This document shows, piece by piece, positions 17,066-24,274 of a stretch of DNA of 64,000 bases (its first letter is position 1; each line of letters starts with the position of its first letter). The stretch lies in the NCBI RefSeq assembly GCF_900497695.1, contig NZ_UIDD01000008.1, forward strand, positions 310,001-374,000, given 5' to 3'. Source of the stretch: Pseudomonas wadenswilerensis. GTDB taxonomy: Bacteria > Pseudomonadota > Gammaproteobacteria > Pseudomonadales > Pseudomonadaceae. The translations under genes were made by a program, and so were the position numbers. The notes beneath the pieces are model-generated. The model did no database searches, was not told where the DNA came from, and was given only the letters and a program-made list of their open reading frames with translations.

Positions 17066-17889
17066 GCCCGTGCCTCCGCGAGGAACGCCAGGCATTCGCG
17101 GTTGAACAGTTCGCGGTGCTCGACCATCACCCAGTGCCCGCATTCGCTGAGCAGCACGAAGCGAATCCGGCTGCAGGCGGCAAGCAGGGTCTGCGCGCCG
17201 GAAGCCGGGCAGAACTTGTCGTTCATGCCCCAGAAGCCGAGGATCGGGCACTGCAGCGCAGGCAAGCGCGACGCCAGATTGGGTACCTGCATGCTCGACA
17301 GTACGCAGGTCGGCTGCTGGCCCACCACCGCGACGCGCTCGGCCACGGTTTCGTCGCTGATCAGCGCCGGGTCGAACAGCTGCAGGCTGAGCAGGCGGCG
17401 CATGCCGGCGGCATCGTTGAGCTCGCCGTTGGCAAAGGCGGCGCCCATCTTCTGGATGCCTTCCATTTGCAGGTAGTACTGCTCCTTGTCCATCAGCCCA
17501 CCTGGGGCCATGAGCACCAGCCGGCTGACCCGCTGCGGCTGGTCCAGCGCCAGCTTGATGGCGATGGCACCGCCCAGGGAGTTGCCGATCAGTACGCAGC
17601 GCTGGATATCCAGGGCATCGAGCAACCCGCCCAGGGCACTGACGAAAAAGTCCAGGCTATAGACCGTTTGCGGCTTGCTCGAAGCGCCGTAACCGGGCAG
17701 GTCGGGGACGATCACCCGATACCCGGCCGCGGCGAATGCCGGGTAGTTCTGTTTGAAGTTGCTATGCCCGCTGGCGCCCGGGCCGCTGCCGTGGATGAAC
17801 ACCACCGCCTCGCCCGTGCCAACGTCCTGGTAATGCAGCTGCAAACCATCGGGCAGCGTTACCACGTGCCCTTGCGCTGATGCGCCCAT
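17062..17889 (-). CDS. Meta-cleavage product C-C hydrolase (MhpC/BphD/TesD-like)
   Basis: A 275-residue alpha/beta hydrolase. HGSGPGASGHSNF (residues 33-45) is the oxyanion-hole segment specific to meta-cleavage product hydrolases. The triad is Ser104 (GNSLGG), Asp224 (GMNDKF) and His252 (CGHWVMVEH). The enzyme hydrolyses a ring-cleaved dienoate into a 2-hydroxy-dienoate and a carboxylic acid. It is first in the operon, with an island dyad centred 68 bp before its start and AATAAT as a -10. The extradiol dioxygenase that would make its substrate is absent from this window. Confidence 0.9.
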   Translation of the reverse strand: MGASAQGHVVTLPDGLQLHYQDVGTGEAVVFIHGSGPGASGHSNFKQNYPAFAAAGYRVIVPDLPGYGASSKPQTVYSLDFFVSALGGLLDALDIQRCVLIGNSLGGAIAIKLALDQPQRVSRLVLMAPGGLMDKEQYYLQMEGIQKMGAAFANGELNDAAGMRRLLSLQLFDPALISDETVAERVAVVGQQPTCVLSSMQVPNLASRLPALQCPILGFWGMNDKFCPASGAQTLLAACSRIRFVLLSECGHWVMVEHRELFNRECLAFLAEARA

Positions 17890-17949
17890 GAGGTGTCCTC
17901 CCGGCTTGTTGTTGTACCGGGATTATTGAGATCGGCCGCCGCGCCAACA

Positions 17950-17965
17950 TCGTCCGACAGGACTA
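17950..17965. promoter_or_regulatory. Island dyad, copy 4 (faces the hydrolase operon)
   Basis: TCGTCC-GACA-GGACTA. Towards the minus strand, AATAAT (17927-17922) has its centre 33 bp away, and the hydrolase start follows at 17889. One base separates this copy from copy 5, and the two together form a larger palindrome with outer arms CCAAC and GTTGG. Confidence 0.65.
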
Positions 17966-17966
17966 C

Positions 17967-17982
17967 TAGTCCCTTCGGACGT
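17967..17982. promoter_or_regulatory. Island dyad, copy 5 (faces the SDR at 18044)
   Basis: TAGTCC-CTTC-GGACGT. Towards the plus strand, TAGCAT (18005-18010) has its centre 33 bp away, and the SDR start follows at 18044. Having one copy per direction suggests independent activation of the two divergent promoters. Confidence 0.65.
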
Positions 17983-18043
17983 TGGCCCCTGCCCGTGCGC
18001 TGCCTAGCATCCAGCTCATTACTGTGGCGAACACGAGGCAGGC

Positions 18044-18817
18044 ATGCACGACCCTATGGATTTTCGCGGCAAGGTGGTTCTGGTCACCGGTGGTGGCAAA
18101 GGTGTGGGCCGCGGCATCAGCCGGCGCTTTCTCGAGTGCGGCGCCGAAGTGGTGATCTGCGGGCGCCAGGCGCCTGCCACATTGCCTGCCAGCGCCGGGC
18201 GCGAGGCGCTGTTCCTGGCCTGCGACGTGCGGGACATCGAGCAGGTCCAGCAGATGATGGTGGCGATCGTCGAGCGCTTCGGCCGCCTTGACGTGCTAAT
18301 CAACAACGCCGGTGGCGCACCCTATGCCGAAGCCGCCAGCGCCTCGCCGCGCTTCAGCGAATCGATCATCCGCCTGAACCTGCTGGCGCCGCTGAACCTC
18401 AGTCAGCAGGCCAACCGCATCATGCAGGCCCAGGCCGACGGCGGCAGCATCATCAATATCTGCAGCGTCAGCGCCACCCGCCCTTCCCCCGGCACTGCCG
18501 CCTACGGCGCGGCCAAGGCCGGCTTGCTCAACCTGAGCCGCTCGCTGGCGGTAGAGTGGGCACCCAAGGTACGGGTCAACGCCGTCACCGCCGGGCTGAT
18601 CCTCACCGAGCAGGCAGCCCTGCACTATGGCGATGAAGGCGACCTGGCCGAGGTCGCGGCGACCATCCCGCTGCAACGCCTGGCCAGCCCCGAAGACATC
18701 GGTGACAGCTGCCTGTACCTGGCCTCGTCACTGGCCCGTTATGTCAGCGGCGCCGACATTGCCGTGCATGGTGGCGGCGAGCGCCCGGCGTTTCTCGACG
18801 CGGCAAAGTCGCAGTAA
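18044..18817 (+). CDS. Short-chain dehydrogenase/reductase
   Basis: A 257-residue classical SDR with the TGGGKGVG cofactor loop (residues 15-22), NNAG (87-90) and Tyr154/Lys158 of the active site (YGAAK). It is transcribed alone from a divergent promoter shared with the hydrolase operon and has GAGG before the ATG. Its end faces the SnoaL-like gene across a strong stem-loop. As an oxidoreductase in a catabolic island it probably oxidises a ring or side-chain hydroxyl; the substrate is not deducible. Confidence 0.88.
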   Translation: MHDPMDFRGKVVLVTGGGKGVGRGISRRFLECGAEVVICGRQAPATLPASAGREALFLACDVRDIEQVQQMMVAIVERFGRLDVLINNAGGAPYAEAASASPRFSESIIRLNLLAPLNLSQQANRIMQAQADGGSIINICSVSATRPSPGTAAYGAAKAGLLNLSRSLAVEWAPKVRVNAVTAGLILTEQAALHYGDEGDLAEVAATIPLQRLASPEDIGDSCLYLASSLARYVSGADIAVHGGGERPAFLDAAKSQ

Positions 18818-18829
18818 GCGCTGCCTCCC

Positions 18830-18861
18830 GCAAGGCCACACCCCGGTGGGGTGGGCCTTGC
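18830..18861. terminator. Bidirectional stem-loop between convergent operons
   Basis: GCAAGGCC (18830-18837) pairs with GGCCTTGC (18854-18861), with further G-C pairing inside (CCCC with GGGG). It lies 12 bp after the SDR stop and 7 bp before the convergent SnoaL-like stop. There is no long U-run on either side. Confidence 0.55.
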
Positions 18862-18868
18862 CTGAGCC

Positions 18869-19264
18869 CTACTGCGGCTCGCGCACGCTGAGGTTGACCT
18901 CGCTCCAGTAGGCTTGCATCGTCTGGATCCGGCCGTGCTCATCAAAGCGCATCACATCGATGACATCCAGTGCACAGGGCTGGCCGTTCCAGACCATCTC
19001 GACGCGAAACGGCATCGCCCCGCAGCCGTTATGGCTGGCCCGTACCGGCCCGGTCAGGCAGGCGCGGACCTTGCCCGCGCCCAAACCCTGGCGATAGAAC
19101 GCGGCAATCTGCTCGCGGCCGTGGATCGGCGGCTGGCCAAACGGGTCTTCGACCGTGGCGTCATCGGCGTACATCTGCACGATCGCCTCGATATCCCCGG
19201 CATCGACCAGCTCGATGTAACGGGCCATCAGGCCCTGGACTTCCTGCGCAGTCGGTAGGTTCAT
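18869..19264 (-). CDS. SnoaL/NTF2-fold protein, ketosteroid-isomerase-like
   Basis: A 131-residue protein of the cone-shaped NTF2/SnoaL fold, beginning MNLPTAQEVQGLMARYIELV, with an early acidic segment DAGDIEAIVQMYADDATVEDPFG that is common to delta5-3-ketosteroid isomerase and limonene-epoxide-hydrolase relatives. It starts 2 bp after the thiolase stop and is the last gene of the six-gene acyl-CoA dehydrogenase operon. In a steroid-like pathway it could isomerise a double bond; it could equally be a binding protein. Catalytic residues cannot be confirmed without alignment. Confidence 0.72.
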   Translation of the reverse strand: MNLPTAQEVQGLMARYIELVDAGDIEAIVQMYADDATVEDPFGQPPIHGREQIAAFYRQGLGAGKVRACLTGPVRASHNGCGAMPFRVEMVWNGQPCALDVIDVMRFDEHGRIQTMQAYWSEVNLSVREPQ

Positions 19265-19266
19265 GC

Positions 19267-20469
19267 TCAAGCCACCTCGAACAATGCAGCGGCGCCCATG
19301 CCACCGCCAATACACATGCTTACCACCACATAGCGCACGCCGCGGCGCTTGCCCTCGATCAGGGCGTGGCCAACCATGCGCGCACCCGACATGCCAAACG
19401 GGTGGCCGATGGCAATCGCCCCGCCGTTGACGTTCAGGCGCTGGTTGTCGATACCCAGGGTATCGCGGCAGTACAAAACCTGGCTGGCGAAGGCTTCATT
19501 GAGCTCCCACAGGCCAATGTCCTCGACCCTCAGGCCATGGCGCTTGAGCAGTTTGGGAATGGCGTAGACCGGGCCGATGCCCATCTCATCGGCATTGCAA
19601 CCGGCCACCGCCAGGCCACGATAGATACCCAGCGGTGCGAGGCCGCGTTGTTCGGCCCGCTTGGCGCTCATCAACACCGAGGCCGATGCGCCGTCAGACA
19701 GCTGCGAGGCGTTGCCGGCAGTGATGAAACGCCCGGGCTCGGTCCACTGCCCGCCCTGCCACACCGGCTCCAGCGCGGTGAGGCTGGCCAGGGTGGTGTC
19801 GGCGCGATTGCATTCGTCGTGCAGCAAGGTCACGGTCTCGAAGCGGGTCTCGCCGCTGGCCTTGTCGACGATCGCCTTGCGTGTGCTCAGCGGCGCCAGT
19901 TCCAGGTCGAACAGGCCAGCGGCTTGCGCCTGGGCGGTGCGCATCTGGCTCTGCAAGGCATAGGCATCCTGCTCGTGGCGCGACACGCCGTAGCGCTGGG
20001 CAACGATTTCGCCGGTTTCGATCATCGGGATGTACGCCTGCGGGTCGCGCTCAAGCACGGCGCTGGACTGATTGCGGTAGAGGTTCTTGTGCTTGTTCTG
20101 CACCAGCGAGATCGACTCCAGGCCGCCGGCAACGGCGATGTCGATTTCATTGCAGATAATGCCCTTGGCCGCCAGGGCAATGCTCATCAGGCCCGAGGCG
20201 CACTGGCGCTCGACGGCCATCCCGGCCACCGACGACGGCAGGCCGCCGGCAATCGCGCACAAGCGCCCGAGGTTGTAGCCCTGGGTGCCCTGCTGGGCGG
20301 CGGCGCCGATGATCACATCATCGACCTGGTCGGCCTCGATGCCCGCGCGCCGTACGGCCTCGCGCAGCACATGGCCGCCGAGAGCAGGCGCTTCGGTGTC
20401 GTTGAAAGCACCGCGAAAGGCCTTGCCAATCGGCGTGCGGGCGGTAGAAACGATAACGGCTTCATTCAT
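19267..20469 (-). CDS. Acetyl-CoA C-acyltransferase (thiolase)
   Basis: A 400-residue degradative-type thiolase. The nucleophile Cys90 is in ERQCASGLM, His356 in GHPFGMSG and Cys386 in SMCIGGGMG. It would cleave a 3-oxoacyl-CoA to release acetyl- or propionyl-CoA. The ATG at 20469 is preferred over a TTG two codons upstream. It belongs to the operon running from 24110 to 18869 and is clearly similar along its length to the second thiolase at 36984-38168, suggesting an old duplication between the two catabolic clusters. Confidence 0.9.
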   Translation of the reverse strand: MNEAVIVSTARTPIGKAFRGAFNDTEAPALGGHVLREAVRRAGIEADQVDDVIIGAAAQQGTQGYNLGRLCAIAGGLPSSVAGMAVERQCASGLMSIALAAKGIICNEIDIAVAGGLESISLVQNKHKNLYRNQSSAVLERDPQAYIPMIETGEIVAQRYGVSRHEQDAYALQSQMRTAQAQAAGLFDLELAPLSTRKAIVDKASGETRFETVTLLHDECNRADTTLASLTALEPVWQGGQWTEPGRFITAGNASQLSDGASASVLMSAKRAEQRGLAPLGIYRGLAVAGCNADEMGIGPVYAIPKLLKRHGLRVEDIGLWELNEAFASQVLYCRDTLGIDNQRLNVNGGAIAIGHPFGMSGARMVGHALIEGKRRGVRYVVVSMCIGGGMGAAALFEVA

Positions 20470-20493
20470 GTTCAAGTGCTCCGATGCCTGGAT

Positions 20494-20952
20494 TCAGGCG
20501 GGGTAATAACGGCTGATGGTGTCGACCACACAACCCGGGCGCTGCTGGCCCTCGATTTCGACGCTGACGCGGATCACCGCCTGCACGCCGCCACTGACCT
20601 GCTCGGCGCTGATCAGCTGGGCATTGCCCCGCACCCGCGAACCCACCGGCACCACGCTGGGAAAACGCACGCGTTCGCAGCCATAGTTGACGCCCATGGC
20701 GATGCCGCGCACGTCGACGATCTGCGGCAGGAACAGGTTGACCAGGGCCAGGCTCAGGTAGCCGTGGGCGATGCAGGCGCCAAACGGGCCGCTGGCAGCG
20801 CGCTGCGGGTCGACATGAATCCACTGGTGATCGCCACTGGCCTCGGCGAACAGGTCGATGCGCGCCTGGTCGATGAGCAGCCAGTCGCTGACGCCCAGCA
20901 CCTCGCCGACGGCTTCGTGCAAGGCGTGCGGCGTGTCGAATATGCGCGTCAT
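20494..20952 (-). CDS. MaoC-like enoyl-CoA hydratase
   Basis: A 152-residue hot-dog-fold protein with the R-hydratase signature: Asp41 and His46 in ASGDHQWIHVDPQRA, followed by FGACIAHGYLSLAL. It would hydrate an enoyl-CoA in beta-oxidation of a side chain or ring remnant. It sits 2 bp downstream of an SDR and 24 bp upstream of the thiolase, so the operon encodes dehydrogenation, hydration, dehydrogenation and thiolysis in order. Single-domain MaoC hydratases occur in steroid side-chain modules. Confidence 0.88.
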   Translation of the reverse strand: MTRIFDTPHALHEAVGEVLGVSDWLLIDQARIDLFAEASGDHQWIHVDPQRAASGPFGACIAHGYLSLALVNLFLPQIVDVRGIAMGVNYGCERVRFPSVVPVGSRVRGNAQLISAEQVSGGVQAVIRVSVEIEGQQRPGCVVDTISRYYPA

Positions 20953-20954
20953 GC

Positions 20955-21737
20955 TCAGGCCCTCTGGCTGGAAACCGACAGCACTTCGCCGGTCATGTAC
21001 GAGCTGTAGTCGCTGGCCAGGAACATCATCACGTTGGCCACCTCCCAGACTTCGGCGGCGCGACCGAAGGCTTCGTTGGCCGCCAGCTGTTCAAGCACTG
21101 CCTGGGGTGCGGAGCGGGCGAGAAAATCATGCAGGGCGATACTCGGGCTGACCGCATTGATGCGGATACCGTGGCTGGCCGCCTCGACCGCCGCGCAACG
21201 GGTCAGGGCCATGACCCCGGCCTTGGCCGCGGCGTAGTGCGATTGCTCCTTCTGCGCGCGCCAGCCGAGCACCGAGGCGTTGTTGACGATGACCCCGGCG
21301 CGGCGCTCCATCATCTTCGGCAACATCGCGCGGGTCATGCGCATGGTGCCGGTGAGGGTGACGTCGAGCACCCGCTGCCACTCCTGGTCGGGCATGTCGA
21401 CCAGCGCCCGTGAGCCGCCGAGGCCGGCGTTGTTGATCAGCACATCAACGCCGTGCAGGTCGCGCTCGGCGCAGCTGACCAGGTGCTGCACCTGGGCTTC
21501 GTCGGTGACGTTGCACAGCACGCCAAATACCTCGGCAAGCCCGGTGGCCTGGCGAATCTTGCCCACCGCCTCGTACAGGCGGCCTTCGTGGATATCACTG
21601 ATCATCAAAGCCCGGCAGCCCTCTTCGGCGGCACGCAAGGCGGCGGAAAAACCGATACCGGAACCGGCCGCCGCAGTGATCAGCACGGACTTGCCGCGCA
21701 ACAGGCCATGGCCCGCTACATAGTTGGGGGTGGACAT
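20955..21737 (-). CDS. Short-chain dehydrogenase, likely 3-hydroxyacyl-CoA dehydrogenase step
   Basis: A 260-residue SDR with cofactor motif TAAAGSGIG (residues 21-29), NNAG (102-105) and active-site Tyr168/Lys172 (YAAAK). Its place between acyl-CoA dehydrogenases and the MaoC hydratase/thiolase suggests it oxidises the hydroxyacyl-CoA intermediate, but the family is broad. The cofactor loop has an extra Gly-Ser compared with the usual TGxxxGIG, as seen in some hydroxysteroid and hydroxyacyl-CoA dehydrogenases. Confidence 0.83.
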   Translation of the reverse strand: MSTPNYVAGHGLLRGKSVLITAAAGSGIGFSAALRAAEEGCRALMISDIHEGRLYEAVGKIRQATGLAEVFGVLCNVTDEAQVQHLVSCAERDLHGVDVLINNAGLGGSRALVDMPDQEWQRVLDVTLTGTMRMTRAMLPKMMERRAGVIVNNASVLGWRAQKEQSHYAAAKAGVMALTRCAAVEAASHGIRINAVSPSIALHDFLARSAPQAVLEQLAANEAFGRAAEVWEVANVMMFLASDYSSYMTGEVLSVSSQRA

Positions 21738-21753
21738 CGACTAACTCCTTCGG

Positions 21754-22941
21754 TCAGGGACGCAGGCGCGGTTCTTTGGGCATGCCCAGGGCGCGCTCGG
21801 CGATGATGTTGCGCTGGATCTCGTTGCTGCCGCCGTACAGGGTGTCGGCGCGACTGAACAGGTACAGCGATTGCAGCCGGGTGAGCTGGTAGGGCGCGGC
21901 CTCGAGCAGTTCGGCGTCGGTGCCGAGCACGTCCATGGCCAGCTTGCCGAGGTTGGCGTGCCAGCTGGACCAGAACAGCTTGTAGATGGTCGCCTCCTTG
22001 CGCAGCGCGCCGTCCTGGGCACCGGAGAGCATGCGCAGCGAGTTGTAGCGCATGATCCGCAAGCCGCACCAGGCTTCGGCCAGGCGCTGGCGCAGCAGCG
22101 GGTCGCGGGCTGCGCCATTGGCCTTGGCGATGGCGATGACCTCGTTCAGTTCGTTGGCAAACTGCATCTGCTGACCGAGGGTCGAGACCCCGCGCTCGAA
22201 GCCGAGCAAGGCCATGGCGATCTTCCAGCCGTCACCCGGCTGGCCGATGAGGTTGGCGGCATCGGTGCTGGCGTTGTCGAAGAACACTTCGTTGAATTCC
22301 GAGGTACCGGTCATCTGCTCGATCGGCCGCACACTGATGCCGGCCTGGGCCATCGGCACCAGCAGGAACGACAGGCCGCGATGGCCGACGCTGCCAGGCT
22401 CCGTGCGGGCGATCACGAAGCACCAGTCCGACTCGTGGGCCAGCGAGGTCCAGACCTTCTGGCCGTTGATCACCCATCTGCCGTGTTCAAGACTGGCGCG
22501 GGTCTTGACGTTGGCAAGATCGGAGCCTGCGCTTGGTTCCGAGTAGCCCTGGCACCAGAACTGCGTGCCGCTGACGATGCCGGGCAGCAGGCGGCGCCTT
22601 TGCTCGTCGTTGCCGAAGGCGGCGATGGTCGGCCCGGCCAAGCCTTCGCCGATATGACCCATGCGCCCGGGGCCGCCGGCGCGGGCGTACTCTTCATGGA
22701 AGATCACCTGCTGGCTGATCGACAGGCCCCGGCCGCCATGCTCCGGCGCCCAGCCGACACAGGTCCAGCGGCCTTCGGCCAGCTTGCGCTCCCAGGCTTT
22801 GCGCTGCTGCGGGTACATGTGTTCGTCGCCCGGACCACCGCGAAAGCGCAGGGGCTCGAACTCACCGCAAAGGTTGCCGGCCAGCCAGTCGGCGACCTCC
22901 TGACGAAAGCGCTCGTCCTGTTCACTGAAACTGATCTTCAT
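21754..22941 (-). CDS. Acyl-CoA dehydrogenase, probable second subunit of a hetero-oligomer
   Basis: A 395-residue acyl-CoA dehydrogenase. It keeps the C-terminal ADTLYGGSNEIQRNIIAER motif, which contacts FAD across a subunit interface, but in place of the usual Q-x-x-G-G-x-G-Y segment it has DVLGTDAE. Its neighbour 22938-24110 shows the reverse pattern. The two genes overlap by 4 bp (ATGA). This split resembles the alpha2-beta2 dehydrogenases of steroid side-chain breakdown (for example ChsE1-ChsE2/FadE28-FadE29), which are inactive as single subunits. The ATG at 22941 lies inside the upstream gene's stop overlap. Confidence 0.85.
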   Translation of the reverse strand: MKISFSEQDERFRQEVADWLAGNLCGEFEPLRFRGGPGDEHMYPQQRKAWERKLAEGRWTCVGWAPEHGGRGLSISQQVIFHEEYARAGGPGRMGHIGEGLAGPTIAAFGNDEQRRRLLPGIVSGTQFWCQGYSEPSAGSDLANVKTRASLEHGRWVINGQKVWTSLAHESDWCFVIARTEPGSVGHRGLSFLLVPMAQAGISVRPIEQMTGTSEFNEVFFDNASTDAANLIGQPGDGWKIAMALLGFERGVSTLGQQMQFANELNEVIAIAKANGAARDPLLRQRLAEAWCGLRIMRYNSLRMLSGAQDGALRKEATIYKLFWSSWHANLGKLAMDVLGTDAELLEAAPYQLTRLQSLYLFSRADTLYGGSNEIQRNIIAERALGMPKEPRLRP

Positions 22942-24110
22942 GGCTGCTCTCCGATGATCAGCGTGGCGATCTGCTGCAGATGCCAGGCCGGTGCGCCGAG
23001 GTAGCTCTCGCTGGCGCGGGCACGCTTGAAATACAGGTGTGGGTCGTATTCCCAGGTGAAACCGACGCCGCCATGCAGCTGGATCGACTCCGCCGCACAG
23101 TGAAAATAGCTTTGCGAGCACTGCGCCTTGGCCAGGGCGGCGGCCAGCGGCAGCTCGGCGGCCACCTGCGGGTCGCCCTGCGGGTCGAGCACTTCCTGGG
23201 CCACACAGGCGGCGTAGTAGCTGGCCGAGCGTGCGCACTCGACCTGCAGCATCATGTCGGCGGCGCGGTGCTTGAGGGCCTGGAAGCTGGCGATCGGGCG
23301 GCCGAACTGCTGGCGCTCCTGCATATACGCGACGCTCAGGTCGAGGACCTGCTGGGCCCCGCCGACCTGCTCTGCGGCAAGACCAATGCAGGCCAACTGC
23401 AGCACCTTGTGCAAGGCCGGCCAAGCGTTGCCGACCTCACCCAGCAGTGCCTCGGGGCCCAGATAGACGCGGTTGAACTGCAGGCGCGCCAGGCGCCGGG
23501 TCTGGTCCATGGTCGGCAGCCACTGGCGCTCGATGCCTTCGCGGCCGGCCTCGACGGCAAACAGGCTGATCCCGCTCTCACTGGTGCTGCCCGGAGTACG
23601 GGCAGCAACGATCAACAAGCCGGCGCAGTCGCCGTCGATCACCTGGCCGAACAGGCCATCGACGACAAAGCCCTCGCCTTCGGCGCTGGCCGTGGCCTGG
23701 ATATCCTCCGCGCCCCAGCCGCTGCCGCGAGTGAACGCCAGGGTGGCGGTGAGGCGGCCCTCGGCAATGGGCGCAAGCCAGGTGTTTTTCTGCGCCTCGT
23801 CAGCGGTCATCAGCAAAGCGGGTGTGGCCAGGCAGGCGGTGGCGAAGAACGGTGAGCAGAACAACCGCCGGCCCATCTGTTCGAGCAGGATGTTCAGCTC
23901 GACAAAGCCCAGGCCCAGGCCACCGTAGGCCTCGGGGATGTGAATCGCCGGCCAGTACATCTCGGTGCACAGGCGCTGCCAGAGGGCCGGGTCGTAGCCT
24001 TTGTCGCTGCCCATGGCCGCGCGCACGGCGGCGCAATTGGAGACATCGGCGAGAAAGCCCTCGGCCGAAGTACGGATCATTTCCTGTTCGTCGCTGAATG
24101 CAAATTCCAT
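22938..24110 (-). CDS. Acyl-CoA dehydrogenase, probable first subunit of a hetero-oligomer
   Basis: A 390-residue acyl-CoA dehydrogenase and first gene of the six-gene operon. It has QLHGGVGFTWEYDPHLYFKRA near the C-terminus but ends shortly after without the (Y)G-(G/T)-xNEIQ motif seen in its partner. In homotetrameric enzymes both motifs occur in one chain, so the two proteins probably assemble together around shared FAD sites. An island dyad lies with its centre 87 bp upstream. The acyl-CoA substrate would be bulky if the ChsE analogy holds. Confidence 0.85.
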   Translation of the reverse strand: MEFAFSDEQEMIRTSAEGFLADVSNCAAVRAAMGSDKGYDPALWQRLCTEMYWPAIHIPEAYGGLGLGFVELNILLEQMGRRLFCSPFFATACLATPALLMTADEAQKNTWLAPIAEGRLTATLAFTRGSGWGAEDIQATASAEGEGFVVDGLFGQVIDGDCAGLLIVAARTPGSTSESGISLFAVEAGREGIERQWLPTMDQTRRLARLQFNRVYLGPEALLGEVGNAWPALHKVLQLACIGLAAEQVGGAQQVLDLSVAYMQERQQFGRPIASFQALKHRAADMMLQVECARSASYYAACVAQEVLDPQGDPQVAAELPLAAALAKAQCSQSYFHCAAESIQLHGGVGFTWEYDPHLYFKRARASESYLGAPAWHLQQIATLIIGEQP

Positions 24111-24189
24111 CGCGGCGCCTTTTACTCGTCTGGCGGATGTACCGGCGAGTGTGGCCAGATGCGTTGGCGGCAGAATCGTTTGCCTCGCC

Positions 24190-24205
24190 TAGTCCGTATG
24201 GCCGA
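24190..24205. promoter_or_regulatory. Island dyad, copy 6 (upstream of the acyl-CoA dehydrogenase operon)
   Basis: TAGTCC-GTAT-GGCCGA, the least symmetric copy. Towards the minus strand the hexamer at 32-33 bp (CCAACG) is a poor -10; GATTCT (24177-24172) at 23 bp is a better hexamer at a non-standard distance. The IS3 element begins only 33 bp beyond this site. Confidence 0.5.
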
Positions 24206-24238
24206 TGTGCCTGGATTGCAGCCGATCGCGGGTCAAGC

Positions 24239-24265
24239 TGAACTGGTCAACAGATTTTGGACACC
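24239..24265 (+). repeat. IS3 left terminal inverted repeat
   Basis: 27 bp starting TGAACTGG, matching the opposite end at 22 of 27 positions. It lies 9 bp outside the orfB stop codon. Confidence 0.85.
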
Positions 24266-24274
24266 GGTTTAGGT

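Noticed and set aside
21754..23424. Possible N-terminal extension of the second acyl-CoA dehydrogenase
   Set aside because: The extension overlaps the first acyl-CoA dehydrogenase in another frame. The true start is the ATG at 22941 within the ATGA overlap.
9300..24110. Island as a recently acquired genomic island
   Set aside because: I see no tRNA, integrase, attachment repeats or marked change in base composition at the edges; the only mobile element is a single IS3 at one side.
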